Part shown: piece by piece, positions 48,703 to 61,447 of the stretch | Layout of the letters: each line of letters starts with the position of its first letter | Numbering within the stretch: position 1 is the first letter of the stretch | Origin: Bryopsis sp. KO-2023 | Lineage: Eukaryota; Chlorophyta; Ulvophyceae; Bryopsidales; Bryopsidaceae | Assembly: GCA_030272585.1 (NCBI GenBank) | Contig: BSYQ01000008.1 | Coordinates: forward strand, 3,534,001-3,598,000 | Direction of reading: 5' to 3' | DNA length: 64,000 nucleotides | The notes under the pieces: model-generated | What the model was told of the DNA's origin: nothing | The model's database searches: none | Seen by the model: the letters and a program-made list of their open reading frames with translations, nothing else | Made by a program: the position numbers and the translations under genes

Positions 48703-48952
48703 TTGAAGAGGTGTCTGATTAGAGAAAGCTTTGTAAAAACTATAGATTAATGTCATGAGATAGCCGCACAGCTTTGGATATTTACAAGAGACATTAAAAG
48801 AAAACACACATTGAAGTCCAAGAACAACAGGATCTGTTACTTTTTCCTCGTCTACTTTTTAAAACATCCATGTGGAAAAAACAAGGCAGAAAGTTCATTA
48901 ACACAGATTTAGAGATTTTCCAAGTCTTTACAAAAATATTCAAAGAAAAAAA

Positions 48953-49008
48953 GGCCACACAAAAAGCCACACAAACAGGCGCACAAAAAGCCACACACAA
49001 AAAGCCAA
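48953..49008. repeat. AAAAAGCCACACA minisatellite
   Basis: Four or five imperfect units of AAAAAGCCACACAAAC run in tandem, with the G/C positions partly varied (AGGCGCAC). They end next to the palindrome at 49011. Confidence 0.6.
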
Positions 49009-49010
49009 AC

Positions 49011-49038
49011 AAATGGCAGCATATTTATGCTGCCATTT
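49011..49038. repeat. Perfect 13-bp-stem inverted repeat
   Basis: AAATGGCAGCATA and TATGCTGCCATTT are separated by TT. It directly follows the minisatellite. Confidence 0.8.
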
Positions 49039-49310
49039 ATAAATAGCTAGCCAGTCCCACCACCACTACTACTCACTTCCTGATTCACAGTGCTTGCCAC
49101 CACAAAACGCACTCAAGTCCACCTCCATTGAAAACACACCCATCCAATTTCGATTGATCTCAAAGGAAAACAAAAGCACCCCAGATTTCCCCCCTAATTC
49201 CCACATATCTCCACACCACACAGAAATTGTAAATGATTAACCCTCAGTCTCCCTAACACACTTCTTTATGTTGTATAAGTGAATCATGTTTCTATAGTCA
49301 AATACCACAC

Positions 49311-49490
49311 CACCACACTTGATTTTTGTTGATTTTTACCCCCCACCCTCTTTTTCCCTCCCCTCGCCCACGCGACATCCAACTGATTCCACCACACTTG
49401 ACATTTTTGTTCATTTTTACCCCCCGCCCTCTTTTTCCCTCCCCTTGCCTCTTTTTCCCTTCCCTTGCCCACGCAACATCCAACTGATTC
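49311..49490. repeat. Tandem duplication downstream of CEP44
   Basis: Two copies of a block run from ACCACACTTGA through TTTTTACCCCCC, CCTCTTTTTCCCTCCCCT and CATCCAACTGATTCC, at 49311-49390 and 49391-49490. The second copy has an inner repeat of CTCTTTTTCCCT. It begins about 50 bp past the CEP44 stop. Confidence 0.75.
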
Positions 49491-49543
49491 CACCACCTCT
49501 CTGAAATAAAACACTTGCCTAACAGCAATTACGATACTCCATC

Positions 49544-52500
49544 TCATTCGGCACCCAATCGGTGTTTCCGCAAGAATTGTTGGGCCTCCTGATTTCTCTT
49601 GGACAAAAGCGCGATCAGCTCCGCAGTATCTGGTATGGCTGAAACAGGTTCTCCTTCGCCGGCGTCCCCACTCGCTTCACAGTTACCCCACTCATGATTG
49701 CTCTTCGACGCCGTTCCGACACTCCATTCACTGATTCTTGGCCTACCTATGCCCACGGACTTCGACAATTTATCGCGCGCGAATGAGCTCTGCAACTTGT
49801 CCAAAACGGATACCGTTTTCCTCGACTCCACCGGAGAAGCCTGGTCGTCAATTCCGACCTCCCTTGATTCTTCCTTCACATTCGAGATTCCAGCGCAGGT
49901 TGCAGAATTCATGGACTGCGCAACGCCGCCATCGCGTTGACGACTTTCGCCATCCAATTCCCGAAGGACGTCACCTCCAGACGTCTCTGGGTTGGTGACT
50001 TTTGATGGTGCAGTTTGGCCTGGCTTCGAGTTTTTCGTAGTCGCTGGGGTGTTAGATTTTTGTTTCGTTGATGGATTGCCCTGTGGATGCTCTTGCTTGG
50101 CGTTCTGGTTTCCTTGTGATTTCACTCTTGCTTCCAGAAACTTGATTCGACCCTCCATTATGGTTACAGATGCGTTGAAGGTGTCTCGCATGTGGGACGC
50201 TTCAGCTCTGCAAGCAAAAATCAATCATTTAACCTCGATCATAAGAAAAACGAGACACAAACTCCAGAACCATCCAAAGTCTTGGCATTAGAAGCAATAT
50301 CTGTTGATTTTTGGAACGAAAAATAGATGTTATGAGTCCATCATCCACAAAACACCCACCCACCTCGACTCCACCAGTTCCTTTTTGGTATCCGACAGCT
50401 CAGACTCCACTTTAGACAACCTAGCCGCCATCTCCTTCACGATCTCCATAACCTTGTTGTTTTCCTCTGAGCCCGACCAATTCTTGTTGAAGTGATTTTC
50501 GCCACAAGCACTGGGGAATGGAGCCTCCATCGATGCAACAGGAGGGGGGAAATTCTCAGCAGATACGTTCACTTGAGTTGGGACCCCCACAGGATTCCTG
50601 AGTGGAAACCTCTGCGATTCGCACACAGCTCTGATTTGCGACCAATCCCTTGCCACAGGCACCTCCTCCTCGTCGTCCTCTTGATCCATTGTTTGATTGA
50701 CATTGCAATTCGCTTCCATGACTGACTGACCATGAATTCCCGCTTCATTTTCAAACCTCTCGAACCCCTCCATTTGCTCAACAAGAGCAGGTCGCTGAGT
50801 AGGAGCATCAACACCCAGATGCCTTTGTCCTTCCCTGACCCAGCTGGAGTTATACAGCAAGGAATCGGCAGGGTTGAAAGCCACCCCAGAGAATGCAACC
50901 TCGTTGCTCCACCGTGCATTTGGCATCGATGGGATGTCAGTCGCAACCACATGCTCCATGAGGTGATCCATGTGATTCATGTGGGTGTTTGTTTGCAAAG
51001 CAGCTGGCATCGGGGCGTCAAACATCATGGGGCCGGCCTTATTTCCTACATTGGCTGCATGGATTGCTCTGGACTCCTCTTCGCGTGGATGCTCCGGAGC
51101 CAGCAGCATCGATTCTTCCATTTCAGGGTTGGACCGCCACGGGGATTCGTTTCCACAGCTGTCGGTCGAACTGATCACCGGGTCCTGGTTGGAAGACACT
51201 CTGGAATCGGAGTTAGGAATCTGGCTGTTCGACATGTGGATGTCGAATGCCTGCTGCTGCTGCTGTGTCGCCTTGTGCTGTGCATGGAGGTCTGCCCGTT
51301 TCTTGGCTTGCTTTTGCTGAATGATTTGAAGGACTTTCGACGGCGAACTGAAATCGCAGGAATCCTGTTTTCCTTGGGGATGGGTGTTTTGGGACCCCCT
51401 GGTGACATTCTGCAACAAGAAACCGGAAGGCAAAAAGGCAGTCAGTCAACACCTCAGATAAGCACCATCCCACATCCAACCACCGCTTCTGGGTGCTAGT
51501 CACCAGCAGCTAGTCAACCGGCACATGCGCAGCGTGAATATCACCCCAAACCGGGCCTTGCTCAATAAATAAATATATATATAAATCAATCAATCAATCT
51601 ATATCTATCTATTTATTTATATGTAAACTTGAGCTCACCCTCTTCTTTGGCTTTGTGGAATTTGCCTTGTGGGATCGACACAGCTGGTCGTGTTTGGCTT
51701 TGCAAGCTTGCACCACATCATGGAGCAACAGGACCTTTCGCTCAGCATAACCCTTTTTTTTCAATATCACAACACACATTCCTTCAGATCCATCTGAGGT
51801 TTACACATTTTTCCAAAGCCAATCCGCAACACAGTTAAAAAAAAAAACTGAAGTGGCTGGCAGCACCCCATAGAGATAACCTCTAAGAAAAAAGAACAAG
51901 GCAAAATCGCTGAAATTGAAATTGGTGAAATTGCATTTTGGCATGGAAATGATGTGTGTGGTGCTTACCTGGTCAAGGAACTGGGATGGTGTCAGGACTG
52001 GCTTCAATTTCAGAACATCCCGGAAGACTTTGAAGGAGCACTCCACGAATCGCTGATCAGTTTTTCCTTGCAGCTGAACACACCAGGCACAAAAAAATGG
52101 AAAAACAAACAAACATACAACTAACTCCTCAGTCGACAATCATCCACTGCAATTATTTCATTTGTTAAATCAGCGAACAATAATTGAACTCAAAAGCAAG
52201 GGGAAGTTTTTTTCAACACCACCCAGGAAGAAAAACGAAAGAAAAACGGGAAGCTTCTGAAATAAAAAAAGGAGCAAGGTGATGAAACGGAATGCTTACC
52301 ACGTATCCCTTTGACGAGATATCCATCGCAACATAGCGGGAAAATTTGAGAAGGACGTGGTGGAGTATCGGAAGGAAATGAACCGGGTCGCCCATTCGCA
52401 ACCTATGCAATCGAGAAACAGACGTCAAAGGAGGACAAAACAAAGCAAACTCCGAGTTTTCGTCGTCAAGAGATCAGACGGACCGGGCCGGATCGCAAGA

Positions 52501-52893
52501 CAGCACCTTGATCTCGATAACACCTGTGCAACACTTATGGAAAACACAGCAAAGACAAACGACGAACGACTGTTGCTGCTTGATCCTAGGCCTTTGAAGG
52601 GAGCACCCCAAAACGCTGGTTGATCTCGACGTCTCTGCGTTGGTTTTGATCGAACACAGCACCACCAGACAACCCAGAAACTCCGACGACCAGGGACGTC
52701 GCCCGCAGCGAAACCAAAGAAACAAAGCACCTCTAGAAACAGGGCGACGCCAGCCATGAGCGCGACCAACTCCTTCGAAGCTTCATCGAGGATGAATAAC
52801 TTACCCAACTTCGTTCACTTCTCCTTGGAATCGGACTTGCCGCAGTTCGCGGTGAAGCCGCTCGACATTTCCACAGATATCCCCCGTCGCCAT
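49544..52893 (-). CDS. CEP44: Centrosomal protein CEP44, long form
   Basis: CEP44 is a centriole and spindle-pole protein that supports centriole integrity and conversion. Six exons join in phase to 706 aa: 52805-52893, 52300-52402, 51969-52073, 51639-51752, 50364-51409 and 49544-50207. The N-terminal CEP44 domain (residues 1-140) is clear: MATGDICGNVERLHRELRQV, then VGLRMGDPVHFLPILHHVLL, GKTDQRFVECSFKVFRDVLK, LTPSQFLDQGYAERKVLLLH and DVVQACKAKHDQL. The rest, about 560 residues, is mostly disordered with a poly-Q run (about residue 181) and a Q/K-rich helix. There is a short coiled coil around EIVKEMAARLSKVESELSDT and a terminal helix, TAELIALLSKRNQEAQQFLR. Human CEP44 is about 390 residues, so the middle is greatly expanded. 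The acceptor of the fourth exon lacks a pyrimidine tract. Confidence 0.9.
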
Positions 52894-55438
52894 CGCAAGA
52901 CAGAGAGTTAGAAAAAGATTTCCTCAGGTTCCACCTTCTGTTGATTCAAGATCCTTGTATGAACTCGTCCTCCACAGACGGAAAACTGGGTCGCTCGTCC
53001 TGAATTGCGAACAAGCTCGGGTCGTCAACGAATGGACGGCTGAATCGAATCGCCAGAAACTCAAGGAATTGACAGGGACGGACATAGCGCTCATTCTCGC
53101 AAAATGAGGGGAAGCTGCTTAACGCCCGTCAGAAAATCGTCGAGAATTTTGTTTTTCGAGCTTCTGGATAAAATATGTCGGTGTGGGTGTGGCCCTTTTT
53201 GGAAGGAGAGTTCATTTTCTTTTGGCTTTAACTGCCACCGTGGGAGCGAGCAATTTCCTCCAACGAGAAATTCACTTAAAATCTCGCCCCATGAATACAT
53301 TGCAAAGTTGCCTTGTAAAAGATTTCTTTCTATTTGTTTTCCCAAGAGAAAAAAAAAGAAATCTCCGAAAGATCTTTTATCATAATTTGCATATCCCTCG
53401 GATCCAATTTCCCTTTTTCCAAAGCTCTCTTTTCCTCTGTTTTCATTTCAAGGCATGGGTACAATTGAAAAACACGGGGGGCTTCGCTTTTTTTTTCTTC
53501 TTCTGGGAACACAACTGTTTGAACCCTCGACATCTAGAAAAAATTCTATCTAGTACTGCAATGCCTCACCCCCATAGAGCAAAGAAAAACTGAATCTTAC
53601 CAATTGCAAACAATGTCTTCCTATTTTTCCTTTTCTTTCTGATTTGACATATATGTATATATAAGTATTTCTTTTTTCTTTTTGGTTGGATTTCAAATTT
53701 CCTCCAAATTTGTTTCTTGACCTCCCACCCTGGTATCGTAAAAATATTCCCAAAAAAAACACAGAATTTTTGTTTTTTTTCTTTTTTTCTTCTCTCATTC
53801 CCCCCCTACCCTCCCTTAGCTTCACAAATCCATCCCCACAAAAGAGCACCCAAGAAAAAAAAGACAAATTTTTTTCAACCATTTTTTCTCCGTTTCTGTA
53901 GAGAATTTGCAGAAGCCAGTAAAAAGAATAATTGAAAGAAAGAAAAAACAGAGCTGGGAACTCCCCTTTATCGTTCGGTTAAAAGGTTTTGACTTTACTG
54001 GAGGGGAAAAAAATCGGCCCTGTCTGCAGCATTTCACCTAATCCCAGGAGGAGCAAAGAAGAAATTAACAGATTAAAAGAAACCATGAAAAAAGGAACTC
54101 CCCCCCCCCCTTTTCCCTCCTTTCTCTTTTCTTCCCCCCCCCCCCTCCCCATTTGATCGACTTTTCCTCCCGCCTTTTTCTTTCTTTTGGAAATTCGCAT
54201 ATACAGACATTACCTAAGGATGGTCCTTAGTTGCCTCTTGTCTCTGATGTGTCAAGTTCTTTTTTTTGTTTCTTTGAACACCCCCCCAATCCCCCCCCCC
54301 AAAAAAAAAAAAAAATGCATTTTTTTTCTTTGCTTTGCTTTGTCGTCTTCGCAACATCAAGCTGAAAAAGAAAGGCCACAGACGATTTTCTGGATTCGCT
54401 TTTCCCCCAAGAATTGGGAAAAAAAACCCTCTTTGAATTAAAGAGCAACAAACCCAACAAAACAACGCCACAAGACGACTCAACATCCACAGCATTTTTT
54501 TCTTTCTTTCTTTCCTTGTTTTTTTTTGGCCTTACCCAGTTGGTTTTTTCATTTCCACCCCCCTACCAAAACGAATACATTGCCACAACCTTTTCTCCCC
54601 CCCTGAAATCCCTGAACCCCCCCCCCCCCTTTTTTTTTCTTTTTCTTTTTCCACCTCCAATATTTCGAACAGAAAGCACAGCTGCAAAAACAAACTGGGC
54701 ATAATAAAGGAGAAGAAAACGTACAAAAATCCACACACACACACAAACACAAACAAGACACACTCAAAGACAACATTCATTCCTTTTTTCTTTGTCTTCT
54801 TCTTTTTTCATCCCCCAATTCTCCCACCCCTTTTCCCCCCTTACGACGGTACCCCACACAATCCCCAAGTGTCAAAATGAAAAAAAAAACAACATATATA
54901 ACATTTTTTTTTTGAAACCCTGAATCCCTCTCCCCTTTTTCCCTCCTTTTTTTTTTCCCCTTTTTTTCCCCCCTGAATCCCCATTTTCTTGATTTTTCAA
55001 CGCTCAACCGAAACACATATCAGAACAAACCAGAGACACACACAAACACACATAAACCAAAACCGCTTTCATTACAGCATTGCTTTTGCTCTCTTTTCTC
55101 CTCTCCTCTCCCTTCCCTTCCCCCCTGCCCTCAAAAAAAAAAAAAGAAAAAAAAAGGGAACCAGGGACATAACAAGACAAATCAACACGCAGACGCTCAG
55201 AGGCATTTTTTTTTTCTCCATTTTTTTTTTTTTCATTTCCGGGAAAACCAAAAATGTTTTTTTTTTTTTTCAAACCAAGAACGAGACAGAGAGAGAGAGA
55301 GAGAGGGAGGAGAGACACGAATTTCCGGGGAAGGAACGGGGGAGGGGGAAGAAAAAATCCAAAAAAAAAAGAGAGAGAAAGAGAGAGAGAGAGAAATAGG
55401 CAGCACATCAGAATCCAAAACCACAAAAAAAAAGATCT
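52894..55438. other. Intergenic between CEP44 and STRAP
   Basis: The first 200 bp are CpG-rich. A plus-strand frame here, ending at TGA near 53105, reads RSLYELVLHRRKTGSLVLNC and AESNRQKLKELTGTDIALIL but has no ATG or linked exon. From 53600 on the DNA is dominated by T-, C- and A-runs, with CA and GA microsatellites near 54735, 55030 and 55285. No gene is supported. Confidence 0.45.
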
Positions 55439-57920
55439 TCAGGCAGCAATAGCTTCCACAGATTGCGCCGTGATACCCTCTTTGGGGTCCTCCTTGCTGA
55501 CATTTCCGTTCCCATCGCTCACCATTTCCCCCAGCCAGGTATCCCACAGCCTGATCGTCCCATCCTCCGACCCGGAAGCGTAAGTCCTCCCGCTGGGGGC
55601 AAACTGGACGGTGTGGACTGGGCCGTGGTGCTTCCTGTTGTTCTCCAATTCTTCGCCCGAGTTGAAATCGTAGAGCCTCACGCTCATGTCCTCTCCCCCC
55701 ACCACGAATTTGCCAAAGTGGAGGTTCAAACTGGCGGCCCCGATGTTCACCTCCATCTCGAATTCCTTGATCTGCTCGAGGGTCGCAGAGTTCCAGAATC
55801 GGACGAAGTTGCCGTCCGTGGTGGTAAACAGCGACCCATCGGCTGCCACCTGTGTGTGTATGTGTGTGTGTGTCAAAAGTAGACGTTCAAGAATGCGCAG
55901 TTTAGGAACCCTCACTAAGATGGAAATGTCCGGTTGCCCGCCAAGTTGGGTTTGGGCGGAGAGCAATGCCGTTTCATTGAAACTGCACGCAATTTCAATA
56001 TATATTTAAATATTCAATGATATAAATTCTTGAGGTGCGGATTTTTTGTCAGACTGTACCTCGATCGAAGTGACTTGGTTGGGAGTCTCCAACGTCTTGA
56101 CCACTTTTTTTGTTCTTGCATCAAAAACGCTGCAAAATATGGAAAAAAAAGATGAGGTAGGCAAATTGATCAAAAAAAATTTGGGCAACCATCCAGAAGG
56201 ATTTAAAAAAGACAGATGCAGCCAGTCCTAACGAAACGAGTGAAGTGAAACCATTGATTACGGACCGTCATTGCGATTCTACTTTTGGAAAAACGTCAGG
56301 TAGGCCGATTTCTTTCCTCCTTTTGCACCTTTCTTTGACCCAACGAGATGTTTATTTGTCGTGTGTGAGAGCTTTTCTTTTTCTTTTTTTTTTGGAATAC
56401 CTGATGCCCTTTTCCGTGGCATAAGAAGCAAGAATAGATTTGTCATCCTGACAGAACGCCAAGTGTTGGACGTTATCGATGGTTGGGTCGAATTCTTCGC
56501 TCTCCTCGGGCCTCCCCAAATCAAACAGGCGGATAATTTTTTCAGCACCTGATCAAACCAATCCGATCAATTTGGCACAAGCTTCTTATTGAGAACACCA
56601 TTTTTTGCACTGAAATTTGTTTGCTTTCCAATGGATCGTCCCCCACAAAACTGCGACAATTGCACTAATTAATGAAAAAAAAGGGGGGGGAAACGATCAA
56701 GAGGTTTCTGGCACATCCTTGCGAGAAGATTTCTGCTACCAAAAAAAATTCTAGATTTCTAGGTTTTTGCATGTTTGAATTAGCACCCCTGACATGCATC
56801 CCCGTCTTTTCGATTTCCTCATATCGTTTCTTACCGCCGGTGGCAAGGAGATCGCGTTTCCTAGCAAATTGCACGCTTCGGACGATGTGCTTGTGTTGAA
56901 ACTGAGCCTTTTCGTCCCCAGACACAGCATCCCACACTCGAGCGGTGAAATCGGCCGAACCGGTTGCAGCAAGCAATGCTGGGGTGTTCAAGACAGCAGA
57001 CCAGACAGCCCCCTGCATGAAAAAAAACAAAAGCAAGAAACTGGATCCGAGTCTGGGCCAAAAAAAGAAAAAATATATACGACGTTGCTACGCACAATTG
57101 AAAGGAATTTGCGCCGTGAAATCTCCATAGCAAATTTCGTGGATTGTGAAAAACATTGTTGGGTATTTCCAAAAGGGTGTTAAAAAAATAAAAGGTGTGA
57201 CGGGGGTGCTGATTCTGGCGCCAAATGAACAGCCTCGAGCAACCTACTACAATCGTCATTCTCCCCTGGCCCCTTTAGTTTTTCTTCTACTTTGTTCAGT
57301 AAATTCTTTTGTTTTTTGTTTGTGTTTTATTTCTCTCTAAAAGAACAGCTGCGAAAAAAAAAAAAAAAAAAAAGGTTTTGCCGACCTTGTGCCCCTCGAA
57401 AGTTCCAATCCAATCCCCAGAATCACCGTTGCGCAACATCGGACAGCCATCCTTGCTCGCGCTCACGAGAAACAAACCGTCCGGTGTTTCTGTACTGCAC
57501 AAGGTCGCCCACAAAAACTGTGTCAGAACGAACCGCTGATTTTATCCGTTCACGCAAAACGAACAGAAACCAAAAAATCGGAAGAATAAAAAAAAGAATA
57601 AAAAAATTGGCATCCCCTCCCCCTCCTTTTTCTCAAAAAGAAATGTCGCGAAAGAAAGAGTTTGCCCCTCTTAGTGGAACAGTTTCCCGGGGGTGCGTTT
57701 GAGCGAAGGTGGTCCCGCTCTTTTTTTTCAATGGAACTCCACCTCAGGAGGTTTTTTTTTCCAAAAAAGCAGCCCATGTATCTAGCTGTATGTAATCTCC
57801 ATCACGCTTCGCGTTTCATCTCAAAAAACCACTCGCACGTCCACACCTGAAGTTGACCTCCACGATCGGCCTGGAATGTCCGGGGCAAACCACGGGATTC
57901 TGAACGCGTTTGGAAGCCAT
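55439..57920 (-). CDS. STRAP: Serine-threonine kinase receptor-associated protein (STRAP/unrip), WD40
   Basis: STRAP is a WD40 propeller protein associated with the SMN complex and with TGF-beta signalling in animals. Six exons join in phase to 329 aa: 57847-57920, 57386-57494, 56835-57012, 56401-56548, 56060-56129 and 55439-55849. Signature stretches are [72 protein letters not shown] and [20 protein letters not shown]. Later come [19 protein letters not shown] and [20 protein letters not shown]. Length and blade order follow the family of about 350 aa. One blade is short: about 20 residues are fewer than expected between exons 4 and 6. The start at 57920 is the only ATG in the first open exon. 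Confidence 0.95.
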
Positions 57921-59062
57921 CTTCTCCTCTCTCTCTTATCGACCTTTTCTGTCCGTGTGTTTCGTTCAATGTTTTTTTTTTTCCTACTGCTTTGTGCCTT
58001 CTCTCTCTCTCTTTCTCTTTTCGTACCGTTCTCTTCTTCGTGTTTCTGTTTCTTTTCCAATCTTGTTTCCTTTTTTCCCCCAAATCTCTGCTCCTTTTTC
58101 CTTTCTTCCTTTTTTTTCTTCTTTTCTTTTCTTACTCGCTGTCTCTGTCTATATATCTCCCTTGATTGTCAAACAAAAGCAAAAAAAAAAAAATGTTGCG
58201 CGCGCGCGTCGGTGTCCTGGTCAGGCGGTAGGAAAGAAAAACAGTGGGGAGGGACACAGGGTGAAGTAGAGTGCCGGAGCAACCGTCGTTATTGAGAGAA
58301 CTGGGGATGGCACGTCTTGAAGAGAAAGTGGATTGTGTGGGTGTGCTTCGTCATCGAAAGAAGCAGCTGACGATTCGTTCCACGCCATCTGGCCCCCCAT
58401 GTTCATAACCTCAGTAATATTTTTCGAAAAAAGTGAGAACCGACTGTTTTCTTGGTGGTGGTGGGGTTTCGAAATTCGTTTGTGATAGTTGTTGGAGGGA
58501 GGGAAAAAATCGATGCTGTGGTGTGCTGCCATATTTTTTTCTCTTTCGGAATCTTGTTTGGAAAACTCTCTTTGTGTGGGGATTTTTCTCCATGGGGGTT
58601 TGTTAATGAGCTACCTGGGGTGGAGATTGAGGGAAATCTCTATTCCCAGGAAGCTTCCTCCCCTCTATCTCTATTCTGACAATATTGCTCCATGGTCCAG
58701 CAAGCTGACTACTGGATTTTGAGTTCCCTTATCCACAACGGAAACCCTCCGCTTGCTCTCTCAGAAAACAACAAAGGATGAATCTCCACCCCACTCTTTG
58801 TATAAATCAGGGGAACTTCTATTTGCCTCTACGCAAATGCTTGGTATCACCACTCCACAATTCGATGCCCAGTTGCTGACGCTTGGCCCAACATATTCCT
58901 TGTTACACACCACCTGTCCACATCAATCCTCCACCATTACAAAACCAATGCAAAAGCAACGCAAACACCCCCCAAAGTCTCCGTTTCCTTTTTTTTCCAT
59001 CGAAAACGATAAAGAAGAAGAAAAAAACCCGGCTTTTTTTTCTCTCTATCTAATTCAATTTC
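57921..59062. other. Intergenic between STRAP and eS19
   Basis: The half next to the STRAP start (57950-58200) is extremely T/C-rich on the plus strand (A/G-rich on the transcribed minus strand). A short GCGCGCGCG run lies near 58200. No exon is supported in the rest. Confidence 0.5.
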
Positions 59063-61160
59063 TTAAAGCTCGGATTTTGGGACATCGATGCCGCCAGCCA
59101 CCAAATCCATATCTCTGCGGCCCTTGTTGGTCAACCTTCGTCCCCCCTTGACAGCTTCACTCTTTTCCACGTAGCCCAGCTTTTCCAACTGTTGGAGAAT
59201 GTTTCTGATCAAACCGGAAGAAGCGATGGCGGCATGTCCAGGCCTCACCGACCTCCTATCCTTTCCTCCGTACAATTTTCTGAACATTCCGACACCGATG
59301 TTCTGCTTCACGTAAAGCTTTCGGCAGATGGAGGCTGTGGGGGACGGGAAAAAAAAGTTGAAAAAACAAAAAATGCAAAAATGTAAGGTAATTAATTAGT
59401 TCAGGAGAAACTTTTTTTTTTAAGAGCACCAGAGTGTAATGAGATGAAATTCACCTTCAAAGGATGATTGACCCTTTTTCAATTAAAGAAAAAGAAGCAG
59501 CAACCAGTGGGGTCGCCTCAGGAAATTAAAAGGGAAAAAAAAAAAAAAGCTCATTTGAAAAAATTCAATCTGAACTGAGATGAGACACATCCTTTCAATT
59601 TGCTTCAGTGGTAAAAATTCTCCCAGTCCATGTGCTTTTTTCCTTTTTTTTTCCCTAAATTTATGTCCCATTTGCTACACCTCTTATCTAAATATCTCCA
59701 GGAAACATGACTGTTTTTTTTCGTACAGTTAAAGATTTTTCTAGTGCATGGAAAAGATGTCACAATGTTAAAGTTAAAAGAAACTTTCTCTTGGATCTAA
59801 TTATTTTGTTGGAAGTATACAGTGGCAGAAGCAAAAAAAAAAAAACTGGAAATTTATCAACATTCTTATGCTGGCGCAATCAATGGATTCCAACAATTGA
59901 TTTCGATAGCTATTTACTACTTGCTGCCAGCCCGGCAGCCGCCCAAGCATCAATGATAAACCAATGCGCAGTGTGGGTTGGTGCAAAATGGAAGGGGAAA
60001 AAAAACATAAAACGAAAACTTCCACGAAGATCTGGCACATTATCTTTCAAATATTCTTTTCTTTTCTTTCCTTTCGTTTTCATTTTCATTTTTTATTTTT
60101 TTTTTGGGGGGGGGGGACGGGGGAAAGCGAACATCTCGTTATCCTTCCAATACTTCTGACAAAATAAAACCTATCTTTGCCACAGAGAGAATTCGCCTGC
60201 CGCTGTTACCAACAGTAGAGCATATTCATTTTCGTTTCCTGTGGAAAAATATACCCAAAAAATAAACAAAAAAATAAAACTAAATAATGAGAGGCTGCGT
60301 ACCTGCTCGGATGAAGTACCAATCCTCACTCTCTGGTGCCAACTGTTTAAAATATCCGGTTTTCACCACATCCACCCACTCAGGCAGGTCAACCTGAAAA
60401 CAAACAAAGCACACGAAAATGTGAATATTGATTTTCTTTTTTCTTTTGTGTGTGTGGGGGGTATCTGCTCTGAGACATGTTTCGTGAGCATGCATACTAG
60501 AACTATTTCGGGCAGCAACGCTGGTGTGGGATGCAAAAAAGTGTATAAGGGCCATGTTTCTTTGAAAAGAGTGGAGGCCTACCACAGAAAAAGTCTAAAT
60601 TGGCACCATGGTGTTTCAGGGAAAAAAAAAAAAAAAACACATAAAAAGAAAAAAGAAAAAGGAAGACAAGTAATAACAAAACACTCTGTTGATTGGGATG
60701 ATAAGCAAGAAAAGGACATTAGCTGTGAGAAATATGTTCGAGTATGTTGGAATAGGGGATGAAGTCTTTAAAGGAAAACCCCTTGAGCATCCTTTGGATG
60801 TTCAACAAAGAATGCAGAAAACCCCGCGAATGGAACGATTCGAAACGAAGCCCGGTTCATATCGCAAGGGCAAAAACAGAGAGCGACAGCGAAGACAAGT
60901 AAAGCAGGGATGTATCGACAAAGCACTCGATCCTCTGAAACACCCTCCAGGAAAAGATTATCAAGTATTATAGAAACAAAAAATACATATCATCAAAGAA
61001 GCCGACATCCCCACACAAACCCAGAAAATTCCACACAAACCCACTACAAAACGATAAAACAAAAGACGCAAGAAGAAAATGTAACCTTATCGGATTCCTT
61101 GAGGTGCTCGGCGTACGCCGCGATGAACATATCGATGGGGACATCCTTCACACACGCCAT
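59063..61160 (-). CDS. RPS19: 40S ribosomal protein S19 (eS19)
   Basis: eS19 is a small-subunit protein needed for 18S rRNA maturation. Three exons join in phase to 145 aa, the family's standard length: 61086-61160, 60303-60393 and 59063-59334. The sequence runs MACVKDVPIDMFIAAYAEHL, then VDLPEWVDVVKTGYFKQLAP, SEDWYFIRAASICRKLYV, IGVGMFRKLYGGKDRRSVRP and SGLIRNILQQLEKLGYVEK. The end is GGRRLTNKGRRDMDLVAGGI, and all the hallmark blocks are intact. Confidence 0.97.
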
Positions 61161-61447
61161 TTTTTCCGCCGCCCGCTTTTCGTAGTGACCGAAAGCTCTG
61201 CTCCTTCAACTCCCCGAGGCCCTAGCGCTGACAAAATCCGCCGCCAGTTTCTCGCAACAAAAAGGGATGGAGTCGTCCGAGTAGGATCGTTACGTATCAC
61301 ACGCTCGCGCGAAAAAAAAATGATGAAAAATTGACAAATAAAAAAAAAAGAGAGAGAGAGGCAGATCCATAAAAGTACGACAAAACAAACAAATTTACCC
61401 AAACTTGAATTTGAAAAAGTTGAAGAGGTCTGACAATTATAATTCAC

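Larger units (their letters stand above)
48285..49543. other. Intergenic with palindromes and short tandem repeats
   Basis: No gene is seen. It holds inverted repeats at 48301-48326, 48680-48702 and 49011-49038, an AAAAAGCCACACA-type minisatellite at about 48953-49008 and a tandem duplication at 49311-49490. Confidence 0.5.

Noticed and set aside
52760-52912. Plus-strand frame MSATNSFEASSRMNNL opposite CEP44 exon 1
   Set aside because: The minus-strand frame matches the CEP44 N-terminus. The plus frame ends at a stop and could be joined onward only by a 21-nt intron that breaks phase.
60241-60762. 173-codon plus-strand frame
   Set aside because: It is antisense to an eS19 exon and otherwise crosses poly-A intron sequence.
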